64,000 nt of DNA, from positions 6,143,825 through 6,207,824 of the forward strand of contig NC_066513.1 of NCBI RefSeq assembly GCF_024679095.1. Direction: 5' to 3'. The stretch comes from Eriocheir sinensis (Eukaryota > Arthropoda > Malacostraca > Decapoda > Varunidae). This document shows, in pieces, positions 20,161 to 30,676 of this stretch. The notes beneath the pieces are model-generated. The model was not told the DNA's origin. It searched no databases and saw only the letters and a program-made list of their open reading frames with translations. The position numbers and the translations under genes were made by a program. Positions within the stretch are counted from its first letter, which is position 1. The number at the start of each line of letters is the position of its first letter.

Positions 20161-21195
20161 GTGAATTCACCCTTGTTTCTGGTTCCAAAGAAAGACGGCT
20201 CTTATCGTCCTGTGATTGATTTCCGGCGTGTGAACACCGCGACCGTGGATGATCATTTTCCGCTTCCCGTTCTTCGAGATCTTCTGATGTGTCTCGGTAG
20301 AGGAAATAAAGTCTTTACGAGTCTTGATCTGGTCAGTGGCTACTGGCAACTGCCCATGGCCCCCGAGTCACGTGAAATAACGGCTTTCAGCACGCCTCAT
20401 GGCCACTATGAGTGGACGAGGATGCCGTTCGGGCTCAAAGGAGCTCCCTTGACCTTCCAAAGGACAATGAACAGTATTTTTGGTGACTTGCTGGGCAACT
20501 CTGTCTATGTGTATTTAGACGACATCATCATAGCAAGTAAAGACGTGCATGCTCACATGGAAACACTAAAAGCAGTCCTACACAGACTTCAAGAAGTCGG
20601 ATTAAAGCTCAAAATCACCAAATGTGAATTTTTAAAGCCTCGGATCAAGTTCTTGGGGCATGTCGTGGACGAATTCGGCATCCATACAGTGGACGACAAA
20701 ATAAAGGCTATTGCCGAGTTCCCTCAGCCAACGTCTGCGGACAAGGTACGGTCTTTCTTGGGTGTCGCAGGTTATTACAGGCCTTTCATTAAGGACTTCG
20801 CAGCTCGCGCGAGTCCCCTAACCCATCTTTTAAAGAAAGACGTACCATTTCAGTGGCTCCCAGCTCAACAAACGAGTTTTGAGGATTTAAAGAAAGCGCT
20901 TACACGGGCTCCGGTCCTTGTCTTTCCGGATTTCAAGGACCCCTTTCAGCTTTGTACCGACGCTTCGGCTAGTGGAGTAGGAGCCGCGCTGATGCAAACA
21001 GATATGTCCGGCAAAAAGCATGTGATAGCGTTCGCCAGTCGAGTACTTACAGCTCCGGAAAAGAACTATTCTGTTACCCACCTAGAGGCTCTTGCCATTG
21101 TGTGGGCTCTGAAGCATTTTCGTGACATTGTGATGGGGTACAAAATTGTGGTGTTTACGGACCACGCGGCCATAACTGATCTTTTCAAGAAAAAA
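20137..21195 (+). pseudogene. Pol: reverse transcriptase and RNase H
   Basis: All RT landmarks are present: PLFLVPKKDGSYRPVIDFR (fingers), FTSLDLVSGYWQL (motif A), MPFGLKGAPLTFQ (motif B), VYVYLDDIII (motif C, catalytic Asp pair), and LKITKCEF with KFLGHVV (D-E). The tether SFLGVAGYYRPFI and the RNase H residues in LCTDASASGVGAAL, VTHLEALAIVWAL and VFTDHAAI follow. The frame runs to 21363 but leaves the conserved sequence at an A8 run near 21190-21197, pointing to a one-base slip. Upstream it is separated from protease by another break. Confidence 0.88.
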
Positions 21196-21560
21196 AAACC
21201 TACACGGTCGTCTGGCAAGATGGTTCTTAACGATCCAAGCATACAATCCGGAGATAAAATACATCACCGGGAAAACAAATGTGGTCGCAGATGCCTTATC
21301 TCGGAATGTTCCGATAGGCGCGATTACCACCCCAGAGGTCATCCACAACTTCACTTCACCTGAGCTACACACTGCTCAGCGTGACCACCCTGTGGAAGAG
21401 GTTAATTTATGCCCTCGAGTCGGGAGACGAATCAAACCTTCCTGAATTGCCAGTTCCTTTTCACAATTCTTCCTATCAGAGGACAACCTCCTTTGTAGGT
21501 CATGGCCAACCAAACCGGTACCTATAGACCAACTGGTCATCCCAGACATATACGTCCCCG
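21196..21560 (+). pseudogene. Pol: end of RNase H and linker to integrase, frame-shifted
   Basis: After the A-run slip, the next frame contains the RNase H/tether ending KYITGKTNVVADALSRN, the usual Gypsy block before integrase. The linker to about 21560 shows further frame changes near 21410-21540. This part is non-functional as it stands. Confidence 0.7.
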
Positions 21561-22675
21561 TGACGCTTAAGCTGGTCCATAACACACCCATTGCGGGTCA
21601 CCCAGGAAGAGACAAGACGCTATCTGTCACCAGACGAAAATTCTACTGGCCCACATTACGGGTTGATGTAGAAAAACATGTCGCACATTGCGTCGTTTGT
21701 GCTAAGCACAAGGGGTCCGTCAAAGGGCCAGCACCTATGTTGCAATACCCAGTACCAGAGGCGCCATGGGATGTTGTTAATATAGACTTACTACAGCTCC
21801 CCCAGAGCCAACATGGCTCGCGCTACTTATTGGTGTGCGTCGACCAGTTCTCTAGGTTTCTAGTTCTAGCGCCTCTCAAGGACAAGACAGCCACGCGTGG
21901 CCCATGCCCTCGTGACTCACGTGTTGTGTCCACATTCGTCTCCTCGAATTCTTCTGAGTGACAATGGCACCGAGTTTAGGAACTCAGTATTGAGCGAAAT
22001 ATGCGCTCAGTTTAACATCACGCAATCCTTCATCACAGCTTACCACCCAGCTGCTAATGGGTTGGCGGAGAGGGCTAATAGTAAAATCTTACAGGTCCTC
22101 AGGCCTATCGTGAACGATCTCCACGATAACTGGGAGGATTGGCTATCGCATATAGCCGCTTCCATAAATACGTCGGTAAACGACTCTACGGGGAAGTCTC
22201 CCTACTACATCTTATATGGGGTGGAGAAACGTCTTCCGTACGACTTCCTTACAACCCCACAACAACCTCTCTACAACATTGATAGGTACGCACAACAGCA
22301 GATGCATATGTTTTCCAAGATACACTCAGAAGGTGTACGTTAAAAGCTACGAAGGTTGAAATGATGTCAAAACAACACAAAAAGGCCGTCCCGGTAAATT
22401 TGACAGAGGGTGACACAGTAATGATTAAGCAAGCGGAAAGGAATTCGAAACTGGGGGCTAAATTTGTGGGTCCTTACCGAGTTGTTCGGAATGTCAGGGG
22501 AAATCGGTTCGAGGTTCTCGAGTCGAATAGTGGGGTCAGTCTAGAAGTTCACAGTGATCGTCTGAAAGTAATTCCCTCACCTTTGGACCTTGATATTGGT
22601 ACTTCCCCCTCAGAGTCAAATGTTCAACAAGATAATCCCAACACCCATAGCTATAACTTGAGACCACGGGTTTAA
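21560..22675 (+). pseudogene. Pol: integrase, in three broken frames
   Basis: Frame 21560-21895 has the HHCC zinc-binding region (GHPGRDKT, then CVVCAKHKG) and the first catalytic Asp in VVNIDLLQL. After a break near 21893, frame 21897-22343 has the second Asp in LLSDNGTEF and the catalytic Glu in NGLAERANSKI. After another break near 22343, frame 22361-22675 holds the C-terminal DNA-binding region with the GPYRVV (GPY/F) motif. Domains are complete, but at least two frame breaks inactivate it. Integrase would join the DNA copy to host DNA. Confidence 0.87.
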
Positions 22676-22702
22676 ATACTTCATTCCCACCGCTTTCAGA
22701 TC

Positions 22703-24400
22703 ATGATGTTGCGTTTTCTGACCATCTTGTTGTCCCTCGGCTCCCTGTTTGCAACAACACCCATCCACCTGAAGCCTGGTGCCCTCACGGCACACATAGG
22801 AGAGGTCTTCCTCATAGAAGATGTGCTCCTCGTAAAATATCCATATACTTCCTTGACCAACACCACGGACACAATCAGGATAGTCTCAGAAAAACTACTC
22901 GGCATGGCAGACGCCATACGGGCTACCAAGACTAGGGAATCAAAGGCACCTTCTAGTACCAACTCTCTGACTCTTTTTCAACTACTGGAGGATAGGATTC
23001 TGTTCTTACGGGGAAAAGTTGATGAGGTAAACATGGATTATAGTTTTCACTCAGTTCACTCTCGGGTAAAGAGGGGGTTGCTCAACATCGTTGGGTCCGC
23101 CTCAAAGTTCCTTTTCGGTACGGCTACCGACGAGGACGTTCGCGATTTGCGGGACCACTACGCTCATGTACTTTCCTTTGCTGCTCGAAATCGCAGGGTG
23201 ATCAACGCCAATTGTAGGAAACTTGCGCAATTGCATACTAACATTGCGGTACTGCTAGAGCAGACAAATAAGATGGTAGAGGTTATCAACATAGTTGTCA
23301 AACAGATCGACCAGGTGAATCAGTTTCTCCTCCTAGATCAGGCCTTGCATGTATTGGAAAACGTCATTAACTCCGTCGCAACGGCAAATCAGCAGGTTAT
23401 TAGCAACGTGGTTGACGCAGCGCACGGTAGAGTCACACCTGCCTTGTTCCCTCTACACGATTTGAGAACGACTGTCCAGATCGGGTATCAAAATTATAGC
23501 CTGACGCCTTTATTCACCCCGGACATGAGTCAATATTTGTACCCCTTGATTGAGTCCAGCCTCACCCCTGATGCCATAATCATTCATGTTCCGTTTCAGA
23601 CGGCGGACGTGTTTGAGGCACACGAAATTGTCCCGTTCCCTTTTTCGGCAAAGGACAGTGTGTTGGCCCTGGACACGTCCCCGTCTCTTGTTCTAATCGC
23701 GAAGGATTTCGCTCTGTATTCAACGGGTAGCTACTCACTCTTGCAGTATTGCAAGGAGACGGTCTTCGGGCGATTCTATTGTTCTGCGTCTCTCTTTGCC
23801 TTCCTTCCAGTTCGGGGAGGGGTATGCGAGATCGCCCTCACCCGCGTGAACGCGTCTGACGCTCTTTCCCTGTGCCCTTACAAGCAGCTAACACCAACGC
23901 CTGTTTTCCATAAGAACTTTCAGGGTCTGCATTATTTTTATTTCCCTCAGTCCTTCTATGTATCGGTCATCTGCCCGGAGGGTACCACTTATCAACGGGT
24001 TACTGGTCACTATGCCATAGCGGAAGCATGCTGTATCCGCTCCACTAACATAACAACGTACCCGTCCCGGATTCGTCTAGTTTTCACGGCCAATATTTCC
24101 CATCGAGTGTTTCCTCTACGGTCTCTCGATGACATTCATTTCTCCAGCATCTCGTATGTGACTAATTCCCTTAATTCATTGTCTTTCGCGAACAAAACAG
24201 AGTTTGCGGGAGCCCTGGAGGAAACGCTGCCTGATTATTTGCATCTCCCTTACCTGTACCCTGGATTTTTTGTACCAATGTTTCTGATGTTCGTCAGTCT
24301 CGTCGTCATGTGCTACCTTATTAGGAGAAACTCTGTCCTGCACGATTATTTGGTTGTGCAGACGCGGCGACTGGATGCCGGGAGGCCACTGGCAAGGTAG
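22703..24400 (+). CDS. Envelope glycoprotein, errantivirus/baculovirus F-like, uninterrupted
   Basis: This 565-codon frame is the only long undamaged gene of the provirus. It starts with a hydrophobic signal peptide (residues 1-18). A furin-type site RVKR at 121-124 is followed at once by a Gly-rich hydrophobic stretch (125-139), as in F-type fusion proteins of errantiviruses and baculoviruses. Heptad-like helices follow at about 170-235. Six N-glycosylation sequons are visible (53, 264, 383, 449, 464, 497), with several Cys at 350-445. A single transmembrane segment (about 521-540) precedes a short basic tail. It starts 28 bp after the pol frame and would normally be expressed from a spliced RNA. 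Family membership rests on architecture and motif style. Confidence 0.85.
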   Translation: MMLRFLTILLSLGSLFATTPIHLKPGALTAHIGEVFLIEDVLLVKYPYTSLTNTTDTIRIVSEKLLGMADAIRATKTRESKAPSSTNSLTLFQLLEDRILFLRGKVDEVNMDYSFHSVHSRVKRGLLNIVGSASKFLFGTATDEDVRDLRDHYAHVLSFAARNRRVINANCRKLAQLHTNIAVLLEQTNKMVEVINIVVKQIDQVNQFLLLDQALHVLENVINSVATANQQVISNVVDAAHGRVTPALFPLHDLRTTVQIGYQNYSLTPLFTPDMSQYLYPLIESSLTPDAIIIHVPFQTADVFEAHEIVPFPFSAKDSVLALDTSPSLVLIAKDFALYSTGSYSLLQYCKETVFGRFYCSASLFAFLPVRGGVCEIALTRVNASDALSLCPYKQLTPTPVFHKNFQGLHYFYFPQSFYVSVICPEGTTYQRVTGHYAIAEACCIRSTNITTYPSRIRLVFTANISHRVFPLRSLDDIHFSSISYVTNSLNSLSFANKTEFAGALEETLPDYLHLPYLYPGFFVPMFLMFVSLVVMCYLIRRNSVLHDYLVVQTRRLDAGRPLAR

Positions 24401-24788
24401 TTTTCCTTTTCTCAGACAAGTCAGGGGACAGAAACCTGGCTGCTCCTATACTTAACATTGTACTGTGTTTCACTACTGTATTTTTTTTTTTAGGAGCTAG
24501 ATCAACGTTTCATTGTTTGTAACTATGCCAGTTGATAGTTTCTTATACATGTGTCCTTATATTTATCTTTTGAGAGGTTTCTTATGTTTCATGTCACACA
24601 CGTTGTGGTTTCACTCTCACTAATTATATTATAATTACACATCTGTTCTTCCATAGCCAGTGTTTTTATATAATTGTATCATAGGCAGTCTGCTTGACTA
24701 ACTCCTCTATGTATGTTCATGGTACCTAGACTGCTATTTCGATTTTTATATATCGCGAGGTCGCGATCACTGGTAGGTGACCGAGCAG
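24401..24788 (+). other. Proviral 3' non-coding region
   Basis: AT-rich sequence between env and the 3' LTR. No frame of note. A purine-rich stretch for plus-strand priming is not obvious directly before the LTR (the last bases are GGTGACCGAGCAG). Confidence 0.6.
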
Positions 24789-25165
24789 TGTTATAGTAGG
24801 ATATCAATGTATTATTATTATTTAATATCACCACGAATTAGGCATACAATTGTCAATGGAAAAACCCCACGACAGATAGATCACGCCACCTTATAGGAAT
24901 GTCGTCCGTCAGTGTTTACCGTCTCAGTTTTGTATACTTAGCACTCCGATGGTGCGTGGAGGTCACCTTGACATACGTGACCAATTGTAACAATTATTTT
25001 CCAACCTGTAACTCGCCACTCCTTCACGAGAGTCCGACTGACACACAACGACAGTCGCTCTCGCTCCGTCGCTTCTTGTACATAAAGGCTACGAATATAA
25101 TTCGCCTTAAGGAAGCTGAAGTCTTAATCAACACCCTTTAAACGCCCCCCGACAAGCCCGTTACA
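24789..25165 (+). repeat. 3' LTR of the Gypsy-type provirus
   Basis: 377 bp, TG to CA, followed by the ATCT target duplication at 25166-25169. Apart from one substitution and one missing base near 24855, it reads the same as the 5' LTR by eye. Confidence 0.92.
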
Positions 25166-25368
25166 ATCTGAATGGGGCAGTGTTACGAGTGGAGTCCCAC
25201 TGGGGTCGGTGCTGGGTCCTCTGCTTTTTATTATTTACATCAGTGACTTGGACAAAGGAATTAGTAGTGATGTCAGTAAGTTCGCAGATGATACCAAGAT
25301 CGGTAGAGTAATCCAATCAGACAGCGACGCTACCGTTCTCCAGGATGAGCTTGACAGACTATATGATT
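25166..25368 (+). pseudogene. LINE B reverse transcriptase, continued after the provirus
   Basis: The LINE frame broken at 16182 resumes here with EWGSVTSGVPLGSVLGPLLF (RT motif B), then IIYISDLDKG and KFADDTKIG (motif C). It ends at about 25368, where unrelated sequence begins. The fit across the 9-kb gap confirms that the provirus entered an already existing CR1-like LINE. Confidence 0.85.
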
Positions 25369-25600
25369 AAAAAACACGACAGGTGATGGTCGCTGCGTCC
25401 CTCCCCGCTGGTTCTACCCCGCAGGGTATACTAACGGTGCGCACCACGTGAAGGTGAGGATGGGGTAGGCTACCCTCCCAGTCAGAGGGTAGCCATATTG
25501 CTCTCTTCCCAATACCCCACAACAATGGAGGTGTACGCATAGGCAAAAACGCACTTCGGATGAACCTCATTGGTTACGATACTGCCACTGTGCAAAGCCC
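25369..25600. other. Unassigned stretch
   Basis: About 230 bp between LINE B and LINE C debris. A short inverted pair (TAGGCTACCCTC at 25466-25477 and GAGGGTAGCCATA at 25486-25498) is visible. No coding sequence or known repeat recognised. Confidence 0.4.
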
Positions 25601-25975
25601 GCTATTCACTGCTCCTATATAAAAGAGTAAAGAGGAGTGGTTGAAAGAGAGGTCAATTTCGGGAGGAGAGATGTCCTGGTACTCTCCTCTTGAAAGAGTT
25701 CAAGTCGTAGGCAAGAGGAAATACAGATGAAGGAAGATTGTTGCAGAGTTTAGCAACGTGAGGAATGAAAGAGTGAAGAGGCTGGTTACCTCTTGCATGA
25801 GGGATTCAGACAGTATAGGGATGAGCTTGAGTAGAAAGTCGAGTGCAGCGGGGCCGCGGGAAGGGGGGGAGGCTTGCAGTTAACAAGTTCAGAAGAGCAG
25901 TTAGCGTCGAAATATCTATAAAAGATAGAGAAGCAATATGGCAGTTGGGGGCAGGATGGGCCAAGCAAGAGTCAA
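25601..25975 (-). pseudogene. LINE C (jockey-like) 3' end fragment
   Basis: The minus strand carries the SIFYRYFDANCSSELVNC block and downstream non-coding end that match the C-terminus of the intact LINE C RT frame at 59434-60990. The shared 3' sequence includes GCCCGCTATTCACTGCTCC near 25600, also seen at 59380-59400. Reading frames are shifted, so this is a 5'-truncated dead copy. Confidence 0.7.
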
Positions 25976-26085
25976 ATATCACAGCAGCCGCTATGAATGA
26001 AATTAGCCTGCGCCACTAACAGGCTGGGCCTTCAGTGATGCCCCTCAAGAAAGCCTACAAGTGCTACAGGCAGAAAAAATAAGTA
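25976..26085 (+). mobile_element. SINE-like 3' fragment (family 3)
   Basis: The block GCGCCACTAACAGGCTGGGC ... CCTACAAGTGCTACAGGCAG ending in A-rich DNA recurs at 40690-40792 (plus) and 44833-44940 (minus). All three copies end in an A-tail and share only this segment, as expected for the 3' part of a SINE. No tRNA-like head was found. Confidence 0.5.
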
Positions 26086-26199
26086 ATTTCGGGCCTCAGA
26101 TTTTTGTTGTTTTTTAGAGGGTGTTGTCGTTTTGAATGGTGGATAAATGAGGTTCTGCTGTATAGGGCAGGCAAGGCCCATATATATGGATAGCCTCTG

Positions 26200-26990
26200 G
26201 GATGGGAGAAAGAACCATTAAAATAGGGAGAAATAGAGCAGATATGAGCAAAATGAAAATGAATAGAGCAGAGATACAGGAAATGATGAGGATTGTGGAG
26301 GAAAGAAAGGCGACAGGTCCAGATGGGGTTTCAGGAAACATCCCAAATGAGTGTAGCCAACATCTGGTTGACCCAATATAATTAGAATTGAGTGATCATT
26401 AATAATGAGGAAAGTCTAAAAAGAGAGGAAATGAGTAGATGTAATCTGAATTTATAAAAGTGGAAGCAAAGAACCTTTATAGACCAATATGTATGAGAAC
26501 CTTGCACTATGTAAAATATGTGAAAGTAATGAATAAACAATGGATGGAATATTTAGAGAAGAACTAAAAGAGACAAATCTATTCCTTGATTCACCAAAAA
26601 CTCTTTCATTAATTGAAAATGCCAAACCCTTGCCTTCTCTAATTCTTCTAGAGCTTTCTGGCAACTAGCCAAAAAATATCTTAACAGTTTCGCTTCTTCA
26701 TCTTTCCCATCTTTCCTTAGTCATGATGGCAGCCCTGTTGTCACATGTGTCCCTAAAGCTGAACTCTTTGCTCAAACTTTTTTCTGAAAACTCCACTCTG
26801 GAGGATTCTTGACATATTCTTCCTTTTCATCCTCCCGCTGATTCCATTATGTGTCATTAAAATTCTTAAGAATGATATTTTCTGTGCTGTTTGGCCTGAA
26901 TCCTCAGAAAATGTATGGACCCAATGGAGTGCCTCGTATTGATATTCTGCCTGTGCCACAAAGAATCTTAAAGGGAATGGTTCTTAACTT
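26200..26990 (+). pseudogene. Mosaic of LINE D and LINE C debris
   Basis: 26255-26570 carries the pre-RT block ERKATGPDGVSG and a PLYRPICMRT-type piece resembling the LINE D family at 52036-56041. 26575-26990 carries a plus-strand copy of LINE C linker sequence (KAELFSQFFSENS-like, then a GLNPQKMYGPNGVP-like block across frames), resembling the minus-strand sequence at 60890-61150. Stops and frame slips are frequent. No function remains. Confidence 0.55.
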
Positions 26991-27560
26991 AACCCCTCTG
27001 GTACACAATATTTAGACTCCCAGATCACATCGCAACCTCGTATTTTCACCTCCTTCGAAAGTAAAAGGTTTTATGCTCAAGTTTGAGAGCTTGAAATTTT
27101 ACACCTTTTACATTAAACCAGAGCATTCTAAACCAAATAGTTACTGAGTTAGGGCCCTTCAAAACAGTAAAAGAGTTAGCTTTCTCATCTCTGACTGTGT
27201 GGAAAATACATTGCGATTTGTTTTCTTTGCGGTTCCACTCAATTCATCCCTCATTTCTACCCTCCCTTGAAATTCCTCATCCACACCAACCCCCCCCCCA
27301 ACTCCTCTCCCCTTACATCCTCCCTTCCCTCCCCTCCCCTCTCCTCCCCTCTCCCCCCAACCTATAAGCTGTCTCGTTTTCAAGAGACATACAGGGATGA
27401 GGAGGGAGAGTAGGGGGGAAGTTACCCTCCCGCAGATGGCTGGGATGGGAGGAAAGAGAGGGGGGATCCATGGCAGTGATGGAGGATGGATGGGGAGGCT
27501 ATGGAAGGATGGCAGTGGCAGTGGGAAGCAAATGAGGTACGGTAATAACAAGACATTTGA
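26991..27560. other. Intronic/intergenic DNA with C-rich tract
   Basis: No gene is seen. A pyrimidine-rich run (about 27285-27360, mostly CCCT units) followed by purine-rich DNA (27395-27530) could form unusual structures. The long minus-strand frame here is an artefact of low complexity. Confidence 0.5.
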
Positions 27561-27564
27561 GTAG

Positions 27565-27692
27565 AGGGAGGTGTGGGTTCACCCCCCTCTGCCTGGGTGT
27601 GGGCCAGGATTCTCCTCCCTGCCTATCCAGCACTTAGTTCTGATAGGTTGGATGGGATCTACATCACAATCAAGGTGGAGCAGGAGGCTGTG
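27565..27692 (+). CDS. Possible upstream exon of the PRDM-like gene
   Basis: An open stretch ending ITIKVEQEAV at 27692 is followed by GTAAGG, a good splice donor. Its end phase (0) matches the start phase of the next exon at 28055. PR domains usually have an EEQN-like segment just before the final strand, which KVEQEAV could loosely represent. The start and the rest of the PR domain are not recognisable, so this exon is speculative. Confidence 0.25.
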
Positions 27693-28054
27693 GTAAGGCT
27701 CAGTTTGTAATAGGATGTTTGCAATCATCTCTTCCTGCAGTGTTAAGTTATCTTGAAAAATCACTGATTGTCATTCCAGGCACCAGAGGGGATACGAGAT
27801 AAAAGTATAACTAAATTTTCTGACTTGAGTGAAGAATGAGATGCTTTACTACTCCATATGGATACATACATTCATTAGCTAGGCCTCATTTTCTTTTGCA
27901 TCAAAGTGTAGAGATATGTCCATAGCTCCACCCCATGAAAATGATAAACCATGAGCTAGACAAGAAAAAGATTGTCCATCAAAATGAGCCAAAGTCACAC
28001 TTGCTGTCCAACCAAACCAACAAAACTCATTAGTCCTCCCTCTATTATTTCCAG

Positions 28055-28823
28055 ATTGATGACCTGATTTATTACGTGTCGATGAAGGATATCCCTGCTG
28101 GGTCAGGACTATTGGTCTGGTATGCTCCATTCTACCAGCCTAAGGTGCAGAAGGAGCTGCAGGAGGTGGGCAGCCCACACAGCCTAGTAGGGGCCATGGT
28201 AATCACCCAGAAGGTCTCTAGAAGTGTGCAGTCATCAGCAAAGAAGTCCCTAGAGGAGGCTCCCTCCCTGGCCAAGATAGTGGTTGGGCAGGGCAAGGTG
28301 ACCTTTACCCACCAAAGTGTTCAACAAGTGGATGCTGATGGCCACTTACCATGCCAGCTCATTTACCTTGAGGATGAATGTGGCACTGGGATACTGCCTA
28401 ATGTTAGTTGCACACAACTACCTGAATCTCCCTCAACTTTTGTGACTCAAGGGATTGCACAAACAAAAAAATATTTGTTGGAAGGTAAAACCATTGAGCC
28501 ATATAGTTGCCAGCCTACACAGGCTAACCTTAGGCCAAGCATCCAGCTGGCCTCAGTCAGTGAGGACTCACCTGGGTCAGAGTGTGTGGTAAGGCTCACT
28601 GTCACAGCTGCACAGGAGACTGGTGATGATCAGGAGGCTGGTGATGATCAGGAGACTGGTGATGATCAGGAGGCTAGTGATGATCAGGAGTTGCTGGGTG
28701 ATGACACTGCTGAAGACCTCCAGCTAGATCTCCCTACCTCTTCTGAAGGGACAAGTAAAACCCATGCAAATCCAATGTTATGCCACAAGAGGATATACAA
28801 GAAGCTAAATGTACATAAATCAG
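28055..28823 (+). CDS. PRDM-like gene exon: PR/SET domain end and linker
   Basis: Bounded by acceptor TTATTTCCAG (to 28054) and donor G|GTAGGT (28824). The exon starts IDDLIYYVSMKDIPAGSG and then LLVWYAPFY, the signature final part of a PR/SET domain in PRDM zinc-finger regulators. About 200 residues of linker follow, with four 18-bp repeats encoding E(T/A)GDDQ (about 28615-28688), then an acidic stretch and a KRIYKKLNVHKS end. It enters in phase 0 and leaves in phase 1, matching the next exon. Upstream exons for the N-terminal PR domain are not clear. PRDM proteins bind DNA in the nucleus and recruit chromatin modifiers; the paralogue cannot be named. Confidence 0.75.
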
Positions 28824-29342
28824 GTAGGTTCAAAGAATGGGGAAATAGTTATGAGATGTACCTCAGCCCCACTGCTGCATTTAGACACAGTCTTTGGTAT
28901 CTGATGTGCTAAGAAAATCAGTACCATTATTCTTTACAGAATTTACAACACACATGTATTATTCAGGCAAGTGCTAAGGGTAGTTAGTAATGTGTAAATT
29001 TTGTACTTATTTTGTTAAATATCACCTTAAAATCTCCTTTCAGGTAAAACTTGTTCATATACAATCTGGATTTCCATTCTGGTTTATCTATAGCGGCTTA
29101 TTTTTCATGACCCTAATTTTACATCATCAAGCCGCCCTCTGTTGAGAGGAACCTCCACATGAGATACACTTCGCGCCACCATCAGTTGCTTCTACGTTGC
29201 CACACCGGGCGGTTGTGCAGCACGATGCTCCGCGTATTTTCAGCACTTTTCTGCTCGTCTGGTTAAGGCCACGTCACCTGCCTACCCATAATCCTATCAT
29301 AGGAGCAGGTAGAGCCTCGCAAATGGCTTTATTACGCAGTGT

Positions 29343-30496
29343 TTGAGGCTTACACACGTGCCCACGGCAGTTGTGTTTTTGCGTACCGGCAGGTGTGCAG
29401 TGATGTCGGCCTCAGGGGAAGACTCAACCGAACCCCATGGGTCACCTAGTACCCCAAGGACCAGCAGGTCTTCACGGGCGGGTACTGCCAGGTCCAACCC
29501 ACGTGCCGTGAGCCGGGACTCCAGCGCGTCTCCCTCGCGGGCCATGCGGTCGGGGGTAAACAGACCATCTCAGCCTCGCTCGCCGGCCTCGGCCCCTGCT
29601 GCCCCATGGACCACGGTGTTGGAGGCTTTGTCGGGCTTGAGAGGTGAAGTGAACAAGTTGAAGGCGGAAAGGCAGGTTTCCACCCCCGGGCCTGCTATTG
29701 TGAACTTTGGGGTAGGTACTTCAACAGGTGAGCCCCGCACTGATTCACCCGCCTCCTTCGCGGGTTTCCATGACTCCGGCAGTGAGGAGGGTGAAATTGG
29801 GGAGCATGCCCCTGGCAGTAGCGCCTTAATGCAGGGGGTTAAGACCTATGGCCCTCATGAGTTAGTTTCTGAGGAGATCGATCCACAAGTGGCCGAGATG
29901 GTGAACTTCGTGTTCGACAACAGTATGCGGGACGAGGAATATAGGACATCTGTGAGGATGACATCGCCAAGAGGCCTAGCAACTGTCATGCACTCGCTCC
30001 GGTGGAGTGCAACCCGCAGATTCTAGAAGCGCTCAGAACCGACGCAAAGAAGGCAGACTGACGTTTAAAGGACGTCAACAAGGACATTTTTCAAGCGACT
30101 ATCATCACCAAATCTCTTTTGGCTCTGGATAAAGCGGCGCAAGATGAAGAGCACTCTGCGGTGGCACACGAAGTGGGCATGATTGACGGTGCCCTGGCCT
30201 TGCTAGGCAATGCGAACCACAAGAACAACCTGGCGCGACGTTTTGTGATGAAGCGGGAGATCAACAAAAAGTACTCGCACCTCTGTTCAGACAAGGTGCC
30301 AATGACCCGATTCTTGTTTGGGGATGATGTCTCAGAGTCCGCTAAGCACATTGAAGAGTCAGAGAAGCTGAAACAAAATCACAGCCAAGAAACCACCCGC
30401 TACGTGGAGATATGCCGGAGGAAGGACAAGAGGTTTTTGGAGAAGGACCTCGCACAGGGGGTTCTCCTCCAGATTCCAGCCTTATGGACTGCATAA
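29343..30496 (+). pseudogene. DIRS Gag-like protein (two frames)
   Basis: The first frame (29343-30026; a likelier start is ATG at 29403) is Ser/Pro/Arg-rich, then acidic (SGSEEGEIGEHAP), and ends near 30026 after a frame break at about 30000. A second frame (30119-30496) continues the Gag with LLGNANHKNNLARRFVMKRE and FLFGDDVSESAKHIEE, typical of DIRS Gag proteins. The protein should coat the element RNA. The break and a stop near 30060 inactivate it. Confidence 0.7.
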
Positions 30497-30676
30497 GTCG
30501 GCCTCCAGAGGTAGTCAACGACCAACCTCTGCACGTCATGACACTGACTCAAAAAACGCCAGGGGCCGCACACACTACAGGCCCAGGCAATAGCAGAGGC
30601 AAGTAACAGCTTCGAAGCGGGTGGACTGCATTACTTTGCACATGAGTGGCGTAACATTACTACTGACCCAATTATT

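Larger units (their letters stand above)
16183..25165 (+). mobile_element. Gypsy-type LTR retroelement with env (errantivirus-like provirus)
   Basis: Two LTRs (16183-16560 and 24789-25165) begin TG and end CA, and the provirus is flanked by the same four bases, ATCT (16179-16182 and 25166-25169). Order: 5' LTR, tandem-repeat leader, nucleocapsid fragment, protease, RT/RNase H, integrase, env, 3' LTR. Pol has several frame breaks, while env is open throughout. The protein order and GPY/F-type integrase tail fit the Ty3/Gypsy group, and env makes it resemble insect errantiviruses. It sits in the RT of LINE B, which resumes at 25166. Confidence 0.9.

Noticed and set aside
27159..27551. Long minus-strand open frame of 130 codons
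   Set aside because: It runs through a low-complexity C/T- and G/A-rich tract, and the peptide is Pro/Leu/Gly-rich without any motif.
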